A stretch of 64,000 bases of DNA from Halobacillus campisalis (GCF_030345335.1 NZ_JAPVRC010000008.1:1-64000), one strand, 5' to 3'; shown: positions 7,631 to 15,976, numbered from the stretch's first letter. Made by a program: numbers and translations. The notes: generated from the sequence alone by a model not told the origin.

Positions 7631-7640
7631 ATAACACATA

Positions 7641-7678
7641 AAGACGGTGTCTAGCGACGACTAGATGCCGTCTTTTTT
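7641..7678 (+). terminator. Terminator right after attR
   Basis: The long stem 7641-7654 pairs with 7661-7674 (CTAGATGCCGTCTT), followed by six T. It is in the same position relative to attR as the 1913-1948 hairpin is to attL. Confidence 0.78.
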
Positions 7679-7714
7679 ACGTTTAATGCAACGTGAAATG
7701 TTTTAGTTTTCATA

Positions 7715-7774
7715 CGATTATTTATTAGCAAAGGATCAGATCGACATAAAAACTTCTCACCTTTAAAAGGCTAA
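7715..7774 (+). pseudogene. Remnant of the C-terminus of a second integrase
   Basis: One frame reads RLFISKGSDRHKNFSPLKG followed by TAA (7772-7774). The element's integrase ends NLFGNDVRESHKKFSPLKV, so LF...HKxFSPLK is shared in order and spacing, right to the stop. The nucleophile Tyr region upstream is lost or shifted, and a TGA interrupts the frame before 7700. The scar is ~90 bases to the right of attR, where an integrase of a tandem element would lie after a large deletion. Confidence 0.5.
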
Positions 7775-8162
7775 AACCCCTAGAAAAAGAAAAAAGGCAC
7801 AACCGCTAAACATATGGACTTGCCACATGTCAGCGATATGCACCTATGCCTACATAGAGAATATCGAAAATTGGAAGGTTAGTCAACTTTGGATGGAATG
7901 CTCAATACTAAAACGTATGTAAGTTTTATATTAACAGGATGACTTCATTTATAGATAATACAACGAATAAAGAAACTGTTCTGCCGCTTTTGAGAACGGT
8001 TTCTTTATTTTGTTGATGAGAATTTAGATGAATTTTAACTTTCTATGGTCATTAGTGTTAGATAATCTAACAACTTTGTTGCTTTAAAGAGGGACCAGTG
8101 ATAACCTTTTGAAGTACTATTCAGAATTATCTAATAATATTTACCAAGGAGTGGAAAATGTA
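7775..8162. other. Gene-free stretch upstream of the amino-acid symporter
   Basis: Contains a nested imperfect hairpin at 7795-7851 (AGGCA, CGCT and ACATATGG arms pairing with CCACATGT, AGCG and TGCCT), a strong terminator at 7966-8012 and a 15-bp perfect palindrome GTTAGATAATCTAAC at 8057-8071 that could be an operator. No ORF or known riboswitch was recognised. Confidence 0.5.
7966..8012 (+). terminator. Strong terminator upstream of the symporter gene
   Basis: A 17-base arm (7966-7982) pairs with 7993-8009 and is followed by TTTTG. A-rich and T-rich flanks on both sides make it possibly bidirectional. Confidence 0.75.
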
Positions 8163-9593
8163 GTGGAAATTATCATGGAGATTATTGGACAGATTAGTGG
8201 GTTCCTGTCTACATATTTGACGATTCCAGTTTTATTAGGAGCAGGACTATTTTTTACTGTATTTTCTAGGTTTGTTCAGTTCAGGTACTTAAAAGAGACG
8301 CTGAGAGTCATTTTTGAGAAAACTCCAGGGAATAATGGGAAAGAGATTTCTGCTTTTAAGTCATTTTGTATAGGATCAGCCACACGTATTGGTACAGGGA
8401 ATTTAGCGGGTGTGGCTGTCGCTATCACTGTGGGTGGACCTGGTGCAATTTTTTGGATGTGGATTGTGGCGCTTGTTGGTGGTGCTACCGCCTTTTTTGA
8501 AAGTACGCTTGCGCAAGTCTACAAGGTACGTGATGGTGAAGATGCTTTTAAAGGTGGTCCAGCTTACTATATTGAGAAGGGTCTTAAACAGCGCTGGGTA
8601 GGTATTGCTTTTGCATTATTTATAGCGGTAACGTTTGGTCTTATATTTAATTCTGTGCAGAGTAATACGATAGCCGCATCTTTTAATGCTTCATTCAACA
8701 TCCCTACGGCTGCTGTTGGAATTGGTTTAGTCGTACTTTCAGGTATTGTTATTTTTGGCGGTGTTCACCGTATTGCGAATTTCTCAAGTATTGTTGTTCC
8801 GATTATGGCTGTTATTTATATTTTAATTGCATTCGTAGTCGTGGCGATGAATATTACAGCAGTTCCTGAGATTTTTGGTTTTATTCTTTCTAATGCATTT
8901 GGTTTTGAACAGGTCATTGGCGGTGGATTCGGTGCTGCGATTATGCAGGGTGTTAACCGAGGCTTATTCTCTAACGAAGCGGGTATGGGAAGTGCGCCTA
9001 ACGCTGCAGCTTCCTCTCATGTTTCTCACCCTGCTAAACAAGGATTTATCCAGGCTGCCGGTGTTTTTCTGGATACGCTTGTTGTATGTTCGGCTACGGC
9101 GTTTATCATTTTAGTTTCTGATCAAGCTGAATATGGTACGGAGGCAGGAATTACATTGCTTCAGGATTCTCTGGCTACTCAGATAGGTGGATGGGCAAGT
9201 ATTTTCGTATCCATTGCTATTTTCCTTTTTGCTTTCAGTTCGATTGCAGGCAGCTATTATTATGGGGAAAAGAACATTGAATTCATTAAAGAAAGTCCAA
9301 AGGCGATTATGGTTTATCGCTTTGCCACTCTTGGAATGGTTATGTTCGGAGCGGTAGCCAGCCTTGACCTGGTGTGGGCCCTGGCGGATGTATTTATGGG
9401 ATTAATGACAGTTATTAATATGTACGCAGTCTTAAGGCTTAGTAAAATTACGTTTGTCGTCCTTTCCGATTACTTGGAGCAAAGAAAAGCGAACAAAGAT
9501 CCTGTATTTGAGCCGAGCAAGCTCGGCATTAGTGGAACAGAAACGTGGGGAGATCTTGATTTTGAAGAAGTAAAGAAGAAAAAGGTGAGTTAA
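8163..9593 (+). CDS. Sodium:alanine/glycine symporter (AGCS family)
   Basis: A membrane carrier of about 476 residues taking up alanine or glycine with Na+. The family appears in SFCIGSATRIGTGNLAGVAV, the GGPGAIFWMW block, FKGGPAYYIEKGL and the signature NRGLFSNEAGMGSAPNAAAS. About eleven hydrophobic helices follow. The frame is open from a TTG at 8111, but AAGGAG at 8146-8151 best serves GTG 8163; ATG 8175 is an alternative. It stands alone, between a terminator upstream and one at 9617. A palindrome at 8057-8071 is a possible regulatory site. Na+-coupled uptake suits a salt-loving organism. Confidence 0.92.
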   Translation: MEIIMEIIGQISGFLSTYLTIPVLLGAGLFFTVFSRFVQFRYLKETLRVIFEKTPGNNGKEISAFKSFCIGSATRIGTGNLAGVAVAITVGGPGAIFWMWIVALVGGATAFFESTLAQVYKVRDGEDAFKGGPAYYIEKGLKQRWVGIAFALFIAVTFGLIFNSVQSNTIAASFNASFNIPTAAVGIGLVVLSGIVIFGGVHRIANFSSIVVPIMAVIYILIAFVVVAMNITAVPEIFGFILSNAFGFEQVIGGGFGAAIMQGVNRGLFSNEAGMGSAPNAAASSHVSHPAKQGFIQAAGVFLDTLVVCSATAFIILVSDQAEYGTEAGITLLQDSLATQIGGWASIFVSIAIFLFAFSSIAGSYYYGEKNIEFIKESPKAIMVYRFATLGMVMFGAVASLDLVWALADVFMGLMTVINMYAVLRLSKITFVVLSDYLEQRKANKDPVFEPSKLGISGTETWGDLDFEEVKKKKVS

Positions 9594-9616
9594 TCATTCT
9601 AGTTAGAAATGTATAC

Positions 9617-9655
9617 AAAAGCCTGCTGCGAATTGAGCAAACGCAGCAGGCTTTT
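9617..9655 (+). terminator. Terminator after the symporter gene
   Basis: AAAAGCCTGCTGCG (9617-9630) pairs with CGCAGCAGGCTTTT (9642-9655). Confidence 0.88.
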
Positions 9656-9724
9656 ATACTCTATGAGTTTACTTGGCTCAAAGAAAACAGGAAGTCACAA
9701 ATATAAAAAAATATCTTGAATAGG

Positions 9725-9753
9725 TTGTCAGTGGTATATTGGATTGTTATAAT
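9725..9753 (+). promoter_or_regulatory. SigA promoter of tRNA-Gly
   Basis: TTGTCA (9725-9730), 17 bases, then TATAAT (9748-9753), 67 bases ahead of the tRNA. Confidence 0.75.
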
Positions 9754-9819
9754 GTAAACTATCACTTTAACAAAGAGAAAGAAGCATGGAAAAACAAAGC
9801 TAATGAAACTTTATTGTAT

Positions 9820-9893
9820 GCGGGTGTAGTTTAGTGGTAAAACCTCAGCCTTCCAAGCTGATGATGAGGGTTCGATTCCCTTCACCCGCTCCA
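9820..9893 (+). tRNA. tRNA-Gly (anticodon TCC), single gene
   Basis: Cloverleaf with anticodon TCC at 9852-9854 and encoded CCA. It has its own promoter and the terminator at 9928. Confidence 0.97.
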
Positions 9894-9927
9894 TTTTTAA
9901 TTGCAATCATATTTTTACTACGTGTAC

Positions 9928-9968
9928 AACGCAGTGTTTCGTTAAAATAACGAAGCATTGCGTTTTTT
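9928..9968 (+). terminator. Terminator after tRNA-Gly
   Basis: The stem 9928-9943 pairs with 9949-9964 and is followed by six T. Confidence 0.85.
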
Positions 9969-10023
9969 ATTGAAGATAGAAGGTTATAAACCTATATATA
10001 ATAGAGGAAAGGAGAACGAAGCA

Positions 10024-11730
10024 ATGAACCAATTAAAGAAACTACTACAACAGATTGATGGTAAAAGTTATAAAGGATACAAACAAATACAAGGCAGTTA
10101 CTCTTTTTCTAATTACAAACTGAAGGTCGATTATGTGCAAGGGGATCCGTTTGCCGCTCCTTCAAAAATAAGAATTCAGGTCGCGGATCACATTAAATCG
10201 ATTCGCCCTGAATGGAAGCGTACGAAAAAGCGTCGTATTTATACGGAGGATGTAATCGCGCGTAAAGTAGCGGAAGTCCTCGATAAAAATAAACCGAACG
10301 TCAAAGGGTCTGGTAAAAGCGGTATGGTATCCATTGATCAGCCGAAGCAGGAGATATTAGAGCGGACGGCTGTTAGTATAGAAGGAGACCAAACGACGGT
10401 ATGTCTTACGGTCGGACTGCCGGCGAATGGACGCAGAATCAATGGCAAGGAAGCGGACAAGCTGTTTTTTACGATCCTGCCGAATTTAATTAAGGATTCT
10501 GTACTTGCGATTAAGGAAGAGGAAATCACTCCTTTTGTAGAATTAGCTGATCAGCATGATGCGATATTGGAAAGAATGAGAGAAGAGAAGCTCATTTCTT
10601 TCATTGCGGATGATTCTATTTTACCGAGAGCAAGCGGCGTGAGTGATCGCCCTATGAAGAATGCGGTGCCTTTTGAGAGTCCTGAGCAGAATCGGATCAC
10701 TATTGAAGTGCCTCATCGAAATGAACCGCTGACTGGTATGGGAATACGAGAAGGTATTGTCCTTATTGTAGGGGGAGGGTATCATGGAAAAAGTACCCTG
10801 TTGAATGCGATGGAGCGTGGGGTGTATCCTCACATTAAAGGGGATGGCCGAGAGTTCGTATTGACAGACCCGGACGCTGTGAAAGTAAGAGCGGAAGATG
10901 GACGTCAGGTTACGAACGTTGATATTTCTCCGTTTATTAAAAACTTGCCTGGAAACGTAGATACGTCAAGATTTTCTACGGAAAATGCCAGCGGCAGTAC
11001 TTCCCAGGCGGCGAACGTGGTTGAAGCGATTGAAGCAGGTGCCCAAACGCTGCTAATTGATGAGGATACGAGTGCGACGAACTTTATGATCCGGGATGAA
11101 CGGATGCAGCAACTGGTCGCGCCTGAAAAGGAACCAATCACTCCGTTCATCGATAAAATAAAAAGTCTGAGGGATGAATTAGAAGTGTCGACGATTCTAG
11201 TTATGGGTGGTTCTGGCGAGTACTTCAGTGAATCTGATCAGGTCATTATGATGGATGAGTATCTGCCTTACAACGTAACCGATCGAGCTAAAGAAATAGC
11301 GGAGCAGCATCCAAGTGGCCGGGAGACAAATCATGCAAAGTTCGGCTCGTTGCCTTCTCGTCACTTCCTTTCGCAATCTATTCAGGCTCGTAAAGGCAAG
11401 AAAGAGAAAGTCCAGGCAAAAGGAAGAACGTTGATCCTTATGGGTTCTACAGAAATTACCTTAGATGGTGTGGAACAGCTGGTGGATTCTTCCCAAACAC
11501 GTATGATTGCCGACATTCTAATGCATGTTTATAAAAAAGGGACGCTGAAAAAAGAACAGACGCTTCACCAGCTGCTTGATCAAATTGAAGAACAGTTCGA
11601 TCAAAAAGGGCTATCGTCGTTTGCCCCATTTCAAGATCAGCACCCCGGTGAATTGGCTCGGCCGCGTCGTTTTGAAATAGCTGCCACATTAAACCGTCTG
11701 CGGACAGCTAAAGTTAATGATTTGAGATAG
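10024..11730 (+). CDS. Predicted ABC-class ATPase (COG3044/DUF2791-like family)
   Basis: A 568-residue soluble protein. The start is ATG 10024 behind GAAAGGAGAACG; the frame is open further upstream without a ribosome site. An N-terminal ~240-residue domain of unknown role precedes the nucleotide-binding core. That core has Walker A GGGYHGKSTLL (about residues 251-261), a signature-like SGSTSQ, and Walker B TLLIDEDTSATN. It has no membrane part and no transporter partner, which matches the 'predicted ATPase of the ABC class' family. Function unknown. It is followed after 20 bases by queG, so the two may be co-transcribed. Confidence 0.85.
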   Translation: MNQLKKLLQQIDGKSYKGYKQIQGSYSFSNYKLKVDYVQGDPFAAPSKIRIQVADHIKSIRPEWKRTKKRRIYTEDVIARKVAEVLDKNKPNVKGSGKSGMVSIDQPKQEILERTAVSIEGDQTTVCLTVGLPANGRRINGKEADKLFFTILPNLIKDSVLAIKEEEITPFVELADQHDAILERMREEKLISFIADDSILPRASGVSDRPMKNAVPFESPEQNRITIEVPHRNEPLTGMGIREGIVLIVGGGYHGKSTLLNAMERGVYPHIKGDGREFVLTDPDAVKVRAEDGRQVTNVDISPFIKNLPGNVDTSRFSTENASGSTSQAANVVEAIEAGAQTLLIDEDTSATNFMIRDERMQQLVAPEKEPITPFIDKIKSLRDELEVSTILVMGGSGEYFSESDQVIMMDEYLPYNVTDRAKEIAEQHPSGRETNHAKFGSLPSRHFLSQSIQARKGKKEKVQAKGRTLILMGSTEITLDGVEQLVDSSQTRMIADILMHVYKKGTLKKEQTLHQLLDQIEEQFDQKGLSSFAPFQDQHPGELARPRRFEIAATLNRLRTAKVNDLR

Positions 11731-11750
11731 ATGAAAGGAGGGTAGCCAAG

Positions 11751-12884
11751 ATGGATGTTCATAAGCTGAAAGAAGAAGTGGTCGCTTATAGTAAGGAGAT
11801 CGGTATCGATAAGATCGGTTTCGCTTCAGTGGACGTTTTCGAGGAATTAAAAGGAAGATTGAAACGTCACGAGGCCCTTGGCTACCACTCTGGATTTGAA
11901 AAGGGAAGTCCTGATGAACGATCAGAGCCTAAGCTGTTGATGCCTGAAGCCCAATCCATTATAGCCATTGCTTTAGCGTACCCGTCTAAGCTGAAGGATG
12001 CACCAAAGAATAAAAGGGGCGACAGGCGCGGAGTTTTTGCTCGTGCTTCCTGGGGCCAGGATTATCATGACGTGTTGAGAGACCGTCTGCATAAACTTGG
12101 TGCCTTTTTAAAAGAGCGAATGCCGGATGTAGAGATGAAATCGATGGTTGATACCGGGGAACTGTCTGACAGAGCAGTAGCAGAGCGTGCAGGTATCGGG
12201 TTCAGTGCTAAAAACAGCTGTATCATAACGCCTGAATTCGGATCATATGTGTATCTAGGGGAGATGTTAACGAACATTCCATTTGAACCTGATGAACCTG
12301 TGGAGGATGGGTGCGGAGATTGTAACATTTGTGTGGATACTTGCCCAACTGGGGCACTCGTACAAGGAGGACAGCTGAACGCTCAGCGATGTATCGCTTT
12401 TCTTACACAGACGAAAGATTTCTTGGCCGATGAATTTCGTACGAAGATCGGGAATCGGGTGTATGGATGTGATACATGTCAGACCGTTTGTCCGAAAAAT
12501 AAAAAGATGGATTTTCACAATCATGAAGAATTTGAACCGGATCCAGAGATCGTAAAGCCAAGGCTGCTTCCTTTATTGTCAGTTTCCAATCGTGAATTCA
12601 AAGAAAAGTTCGGACCGCTTTCTGGTTCTTGGAGAGGAAAAAAGCCTATTCAGCGTAACGCGATTCTAGCATTAGGTCTCTATAAAGAAGAAGCGGCCGT
12701 TGATGAACTCATCCGATTAATGAAGCAGGATCCTCGTCCGGTAATTAGAGGAACAGCAGCCTATTCCCTGGGGAAAATCGGGACAGATGCTTGTTACGAA
12801 GCGATTAATGAAGCTATGGCGAATGAAACCGATGACGAAGTGAAGGCTGAAATGAAAAAGGGATTAAAGTTCCAAAAAGTTTAA
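11751..12884 (+). CDS. queG: Epoxyqueuosine reductase QueG
   Basis: A 377-residue enzyme for the last step of queuosine synthesis in tRNA, reducing epoxyqueuosine with cobalamin and two 4Fe-4S clusters. The N-terminal catalytic domain includes VDTGELSDRAVAERAGIGF. Clusters are carried by CGDCNICVDTCPTGAL and CDTCQTVCPKN. The C-terminal ~60 residues form HEAT-like repeats (VIRGTAAYSLGKIG), as in QueG of Bacillus (YhbA). ATG 11751 lies behind GAAAGGAGGG. The order queG - (ogt) - amidase - trmL resembles B. subtilis yhbA-yhbB-cspR with ogt added; QueG and TrmL both modify tRNA. Confidence 0.96.
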   Translation: MDVHKLKEEVVAYSKEIGIDKIGFASVDVFEELKGRLKRHEALGYHSGFEKGSPDERSEPKLLMPEAQSIIAIALAYPSKLKDAPKNKRGDRRGVFARASWGQDYHDVLRDRLHKLGAFLKERMPDVEMKSMVDTGELSDRAVAERAGIGFSAKNSCIITPEFGSYVYLGEMLTNIPFEPDEPVEDGCGDCNICVDTCPTGALVQGGQLNAQRCIAFLTQTKDFLADEFRTKIGNRVYGCDTCQTVCPKNKKMDFHNHEEFEPDPEIVKPRLLPLLSVSNREFKEKFGPLSGSWRGKKPIQRNAILALGLYKEEAAVDELIRLMKQDPRPVIRGTAAYSLGKIGTDACYEAINEAMANETDDEVKAEMKKGLKFQKV

Positions 12885-12955
12885 ACGGTTCTCCCTTTTC
12901 AGAATATAATAGGTTTTGTATAATAGAAAAAACTGGTCATTAAGAGGGGTAAATT

Positions 12956-13504
12956 ATGAGCAACCATTCTAAGATCTATTATGGAGTGATGGATTCTCCC
13001 GTTGGATCATTAACCATTTTGGCAGCAGATGAGGGAATATTACGTGTGGATTATGGTCACTACGAATCTCTTATATCATTTTACCAAACATGGACAAAAA
13101 AACATCTAATGAGAAGCTCCTTTGAACATCAACCTGACCACCATTATGTTAAACAGGCAGTTCAAGAAATTAAAGAATATTTCGCTAAAGAGCGCACGAC
13201 TTTTTCACTGCCTCTCCTATGCTATGGCACACCTTTCCAAAGAAGTGTATGGAAAACATTGGTGGATAGCATACCGATAGGGGAAACGAGGTCTTATAAA
13301 GAGATCGCGATCGCTCTAAAGGCTTCCCAATCGGTGAGGGCTGTAGGAGGAGCGATTAATAAGAACCCTTTTTCCATTGTGGTTCCTTGTCATAGAGTCA
13401 TAGGAACAAATGGAAAACTTGTAGGTTATGCAGGTGGATTAGATCGCAAAAGGAAATTGTTAGAACTTGAATCAAGTGAGCATTTAATAGAATCCCATTT
13501 ATAA
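12956..13504 (+). CDS. ogt: Methylated-DNA--protein-cysteine methyltransferase
   Basis: A 182-residue suicide DNA-repair protein that takes the alkyl group from O6-alkylguanine onto its own cysteine. The C-terminal domain has GTPFQRSVWK, GETRSYKEIA, AVGGAINKNP and the active site VVPCHRVIG (Cys in PCHR). ATG 12956 follows AGAGGGGTAAATT. It sits between queG and the amidase gene and ends just before a strong hairpin (13535-13571). It carries no Ada-type regulatory domain. Confidence 0.95.
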   Translation: MSNHSKIYYGVMDSPVGSLTILAADEGILRVDYGHYESLISFYQTWTKKHLMRSSFEHQPDHHYVKQAVQEIKEYFAKERTTFSLPLLCYGTPFQRSVWKTLVDSIPIGETRSYKEIAIALKASQSVRAVGGAINKNPFSIVVPCHRVIGTNGKLVGYAGGLDRKRKLLELESSEHLIESHL

Positions 13505-13534
13505 CATCTGAATGATGGTGTTATCGTATGGTTT

Positions 13535-13571
13535 GAATCCCCCTTTCATATAGTTGGAGAAAGGGGGATTC
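13535..13571 (+). terminator. Perfect 13-bp hairpin covering the next gene's ribosome site
   Basis: GAATCCCCCTTTC (13535-13547) pairs perfectly with GAAAGGGGGATTC (13559-13571), followed by TTT and then the ATG at 13575. The right arm is itself the ribosome-binding site of the amidase gene. It can therefore terminate ogt transcripts and also hide the ribosome site on read-through RNA. Confidence 0.8.
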
Positions 13572-13574
13572 TTT

Positions 13575-14429
13575 ATGGAAACCATAAAGTTATACTGGGA
13601 TGGAATTTTAACAGGTCTTTATGAACAGGAATCGGAGCCCTGGCTTCAGAGGAAAGTCCAAGGGTACAAAGATAGAGGACAGAAAGTAGAAAGAGGAACA
13701 TTCAACATTCTTCCGTATCATCGAGTTACATATGAGGAAGTTGAAGAAATTCAATATTTATTAAAGGTTCGCTTCTTTATTAAAGACGGGAAGAAACCTT
13801 ATGTGGAAGAAGGCATTTATCCTTGCAAAGCAAAAACTAGCGGGAAAGCTCTCCAGGAACATTCCGTCAATACGGAGAAGATCCTCCCGAAGGAAAAAGC
13901 GTTCCTCAGCCCTTTTATTGAGAAAGAGTCGGAGGCTAGAGACCCTTTTACGTACGACAGAAGAGAAGCCGTTCGATATGCAGAAAGATGGTGGGACAGC
14001 TACAATCCTGCTTACAAACATTTTGAAGTTGATTGTACGAACTATATTTCTCAATGTCTCCATGCCGGCGGAGGGAGGATGTGGGGGCAGCCCAATCGAA
14101 GTAAAGGATGGTGGTATGGATCTGGTAATTGGAGCTACAGCTGGTCGGTCGCTCATTCCTTTCGCTGGTATTTGAGCGGTGCACGCCAGGGGTTAGTTGC
14201 CCATGAAGTATCTGAGGCCAGTGATTTGTCTGTTGGTGATGTTATTTGCTATGACTTTCAAGGAGATGGACGTTTTGATCATACGACCATTATCGTGAGT
14301 AAAGATAGTCACGGAGAGCCTCTCGTCAACGCTCACACAACTAACAGCCGTCAACGCTACTGGACCTATACAGATTCTACAGCCTATACTTCTGATATCA
14401 AGTACAAGTTTTTTCACATTGGGGGTTGA
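13575..14429 (+). CDS. Amidase-domain protein (Amidase_6 family, YhbB-like)
   Basis: A 284-residue protein. ATG 13575 lies 7 bases after the ribosome site; an in-frame start at 13554 precedes it. Residues ~1-120 are a variable region, and the C-terminal ~150 residues form an Amidase_6 domain with YDRREAVRYAERWWDSYNP, then VDCTNYISQCLHAGG (probable catalytic Cys) and FDHTTIIVS (probable His). This fold is NlpC/P60-like and is found in putative sporulation or cell-wall peptidases. No signal peptide is visible. It is the counterpart of B. subtilis YhbB by family and position. Substrate unknown. Confidence 0.85.
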   Translation: METIKLYWDGILTGLYEQESEPWLQRKVQGYKDRGQKVERGTFNILPYHRVTYEEVEEIQYLLKVRFFIKDGKKPYVEEGIYPCKAKTSGKALQEHSVNTEKILPKEKAFLSPFIEKESEARDPFTYDRREAVRYAERWWDSYNPAYKHFEVDCTNYISQCLHAGGGRMWGQPNRSKGWWYGSGNWSYSWSVAHSFRWYLSGARQGLVAHEVSEASDLSVGDVICYDFQGDGRFDHTTIIVSKDSHGEPLVNAHTTNSRQRYWTYTDSTAYTSDIKYKFFHIGG

Positions 14430-14435
14430 AGGGTG

Positions 14436-14444
14436 TGGTATAAT
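14436..14444 (+). promoter_or_regulatory. Extended -10 promoter candidate before trmL
   Basis: TGGTATAAT is an extended -10 box 36 bases before the trmL start; no clear -35 was seen. Confidence 0.4.
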
Positions 14445-14480
14445 AATTTAGTTGATGATGTTGAGATTGAGGTGAATAAC

Positions 14481-14957
14481 ATGGCAAATCATATTGTACT
14501 TTTTCAACCAGAAATCCCTGCCAACACAGGAAATATTGCACGTACTTGCTTAGCGACGAATTCACAGCTCCATTTGATTCGTCCGCTTGGGTTTTCCACT
14601 GATGATAAAATGCTGCGAAGAGCTGGACTCGATTATTGGCATGATGTTACCATCCATTACTATGATTCATTGGAAGAACTTTATGAAAAGAACAAGAACG
14701 GGGAATATTATTATATAGAGAACTTTGGTACGAAATCATATGTGGATTTTGACTTTAGTGATTCAAATAAAGATTGGTTTTTCGTATTTGGCAGGGAAAC
14801 GGATGGCATTCCTAAACATCTTTTAGAAGGTCTTGAAGATCGTTGTCTGCGTATCCCGATGACGGATAAAGTCAGATCTTTGAATTTGGCGAATACGGCA
14901 TCCATTATTTTATTTGATGCGCTTAAGCAGCAAGGTTTCCCTAATTTAATAAGGTGA
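14481..14957 (+). CDS. trmL: tRNA (cytidine/uridine-34 2'-O)-methyltransferase TrmL
   Basis: A 158-residue SPOUT methyltransferase that methylates the ribose of the wobble nucleotide in tRNA-Leu isoacceptors. The frame is open from 14433, but ATG 14481 has the ribosome site GAGGTG and gives the family's normal start MANHIVLFQPEIPANTGNIA. The knot motifs are FGRETDGIP, RIPMTDKVRSLNLANTASI. It is called CspR in B. subtilis. The window's own tRNA-Leu(CAA) would be a substrate. Confidence 0.95.
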   Translation: MANHIVLFQPEIPANTGNIARTCLATNSQLHLIRPLGFSTDDKMLRRAGLDYWHDVTIHYYDSLEELYEKNKNGEYYYIENFGTKSYVDFDFSDSNKDWFFVFGRETDGIPKHLLEGLEDRCLRIPMTDKVRSLNLANTASIILFDALKQQGFPNLIR

Positions 14958-14971
14958 AAGTATTTCCTTAC

Positions 14972-15038
14972 AAAAATCGCTCTTTTTCATTTTTTGTTAA
15001 GCTTAGCTGCTTACACTAAATGTACTGGGCGATTTTTT
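14972..15038 (+). terminator. Terminator after trmL
   Basis: AAAAATCGCTC (14972-14982) pairs with GGGCGATTTTT (15027-15037). The loop is long (~44 bases) and contains smaller pairings. Confidence 0.55.
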
Positions 15039-15360
15039 GTTATCTCATTATGATTTCAGGTGAGGGTATTGTTTAATTAAATGGGGTATTATTGAAGACT
15101 CTTTTTTGTATCTTTAGATGGGATCCCTGTTTCACTTCTTTAGGACTTGATACGATATTCACTCAAAAGTGATTCGATGTTGACTTATCGTACAGAAGTG
15201 AAGGAAGTCTCAGTAGCCGCTAAGTGAGTCCCCCATAAGATTTATGAACTGGTTTACGGCCCTAGACTAATTTACGTGTAAGAGACGGGATGACACTTTC
15301 AAGAATAGGTAGCTTATATGACTATCAACTCTGAAATTTTTCAGGGCAGATGAAAATAAA
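15039..15360. other. Gene-free stretch, possible worn repeat copy
   Basis: No ORF is supported on either strand. The last ~50 bases (15308-15357) resemble the tail of the intergenic repeat at 37668-37718 (TATATGACTATCAAC against TATATGTCTATCAAC, then a shared GAAATTT). The similarity is weak and only the tail is recognisable. Confidence 0.35.
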
Positions 15361-15401
15361 GGCTGTCCTAAAAGTCTAAGAATTAAACTTTTAGGACAGC
15401 C
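15361..15401 (-). terminator. Terminator of the 31-residue peptide gene
   Basis: GGCTGTCCTAAAAGT (15361-15375) pairs perfectly with 15387-15401. On the minus strand the stem is followed by TTTATTTTC, so it serves the leftward small gene at 15419-15514. Confidence 0.8.
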
Positions 15402-15418
15402 ACTGTTAGGGTTATGTT

Positions 15419-15514
15419 CTATTTTTTCGGTCGGCCGGCTTTCGTATCATAGCCAGCAGAAAAGATGGATACTAAGTACGTTACACATACGAGAATAATT
15501 AATGTCAGCTTCAT
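15419..15514 (-). CDS. 31-residue membrane peptide
   Basis: ATG 15514 on the minus strand follows a consensus AAAGGAGG at 9 bases and opens 31 codons ending in TAG. The product begins MKLTLIILVCVTYLVSIFSA and ends in a polar, basic tail GRPKK. That is a single membrane helix with a short tail. A perfect terminator lies 18 bases past the stop. I do not recognise a family. Full ribosome site, a coherent hydrophobic helix and a dedicated terminator make a real gene likely. Confidence 0.65.
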   Translation of the reverse strand: MKLTLIILVCVTYLVSIFSAGYDTKAGRPKK

Positions 15515-15706
15515 CTAACATGTCCTCCTTTAATCTCTCAACAGACAAGCACTTTGATTGTTATTATACCCCATTTATCATTTTCTGTGAATTGTTTAAA
15601 GAGATATTAATTGAAAATTCAACTCGTTCGCCCATACAAAGAGTGCTCCTTATACATATGGTGAAATGTAGGTGAATACCCCAATCAGTTACACAGGAGG
15701 GATGAA

Positions 15707-15976
15707 ATGTTACCTGAACCGTATAATTACGATTCTTTTTATGGAATGAATGATGAATACCGTAATCCTCATTATGAAGAGGATGAAAGATTCTTTTTCG
15801 GTGGACCTTTTGTCGGAGGTCTGCTCGGAGGGTTTATTGGAAGCGCACTTCCCCCATTGATTTATGGAGGCTTCGGTGGAGGCTATGGAGGAGGGTATGG
15901 CGGTTATTATGGACCACAATTTTATGGCCCTCAAGGCCCGCCAGGACCGTATTCCCCATATAGTTATTACTGGTAG
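15707..15976 (+). CDS. Gly/Tyr-rich small protein, possibly spore-coat related
   Basis: An 89-residue protein starting at ATG 15707, behind ACAGGAGGGATGAA. An acidic N-terminal third precedes a glycine-rich hydrophobic stretch (GGPFVGGLLGGFIGSALPP), GGYGGGYGGYYGP repeats and a PQGPPGPYSPYSYYW tail. Low-complexity Gly/Tyr/Pro proteins like this occur in Bacillus spore coats and inner-membrane associated proteins, but no family is recognised. It has its own terminator at 15981. Confidence 0.7.
   Translation: MLPEPYNYDSFYGMNDEYRNPHYEEDERFFFGGPFVGGLLGGFIGSALPPLIYGGFGGGYGGGYGGYYGPQFYGPQGPPGPYSPYSYYW

Noticed and set aside
7439-7639. A 66-codon minus-strand ORF over the right repeat.
   Set aside because: It lies over attR, has no ribosome site, and its sequence is explained by the tRNA copy.
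8057-8071. The perfect 15-bp palindrome before the symporter gene as a confirmed operator.
   Set aside because: It is short, AT-rich, and matches no regulator consensus I know, so it is only mentioned as a possible site.
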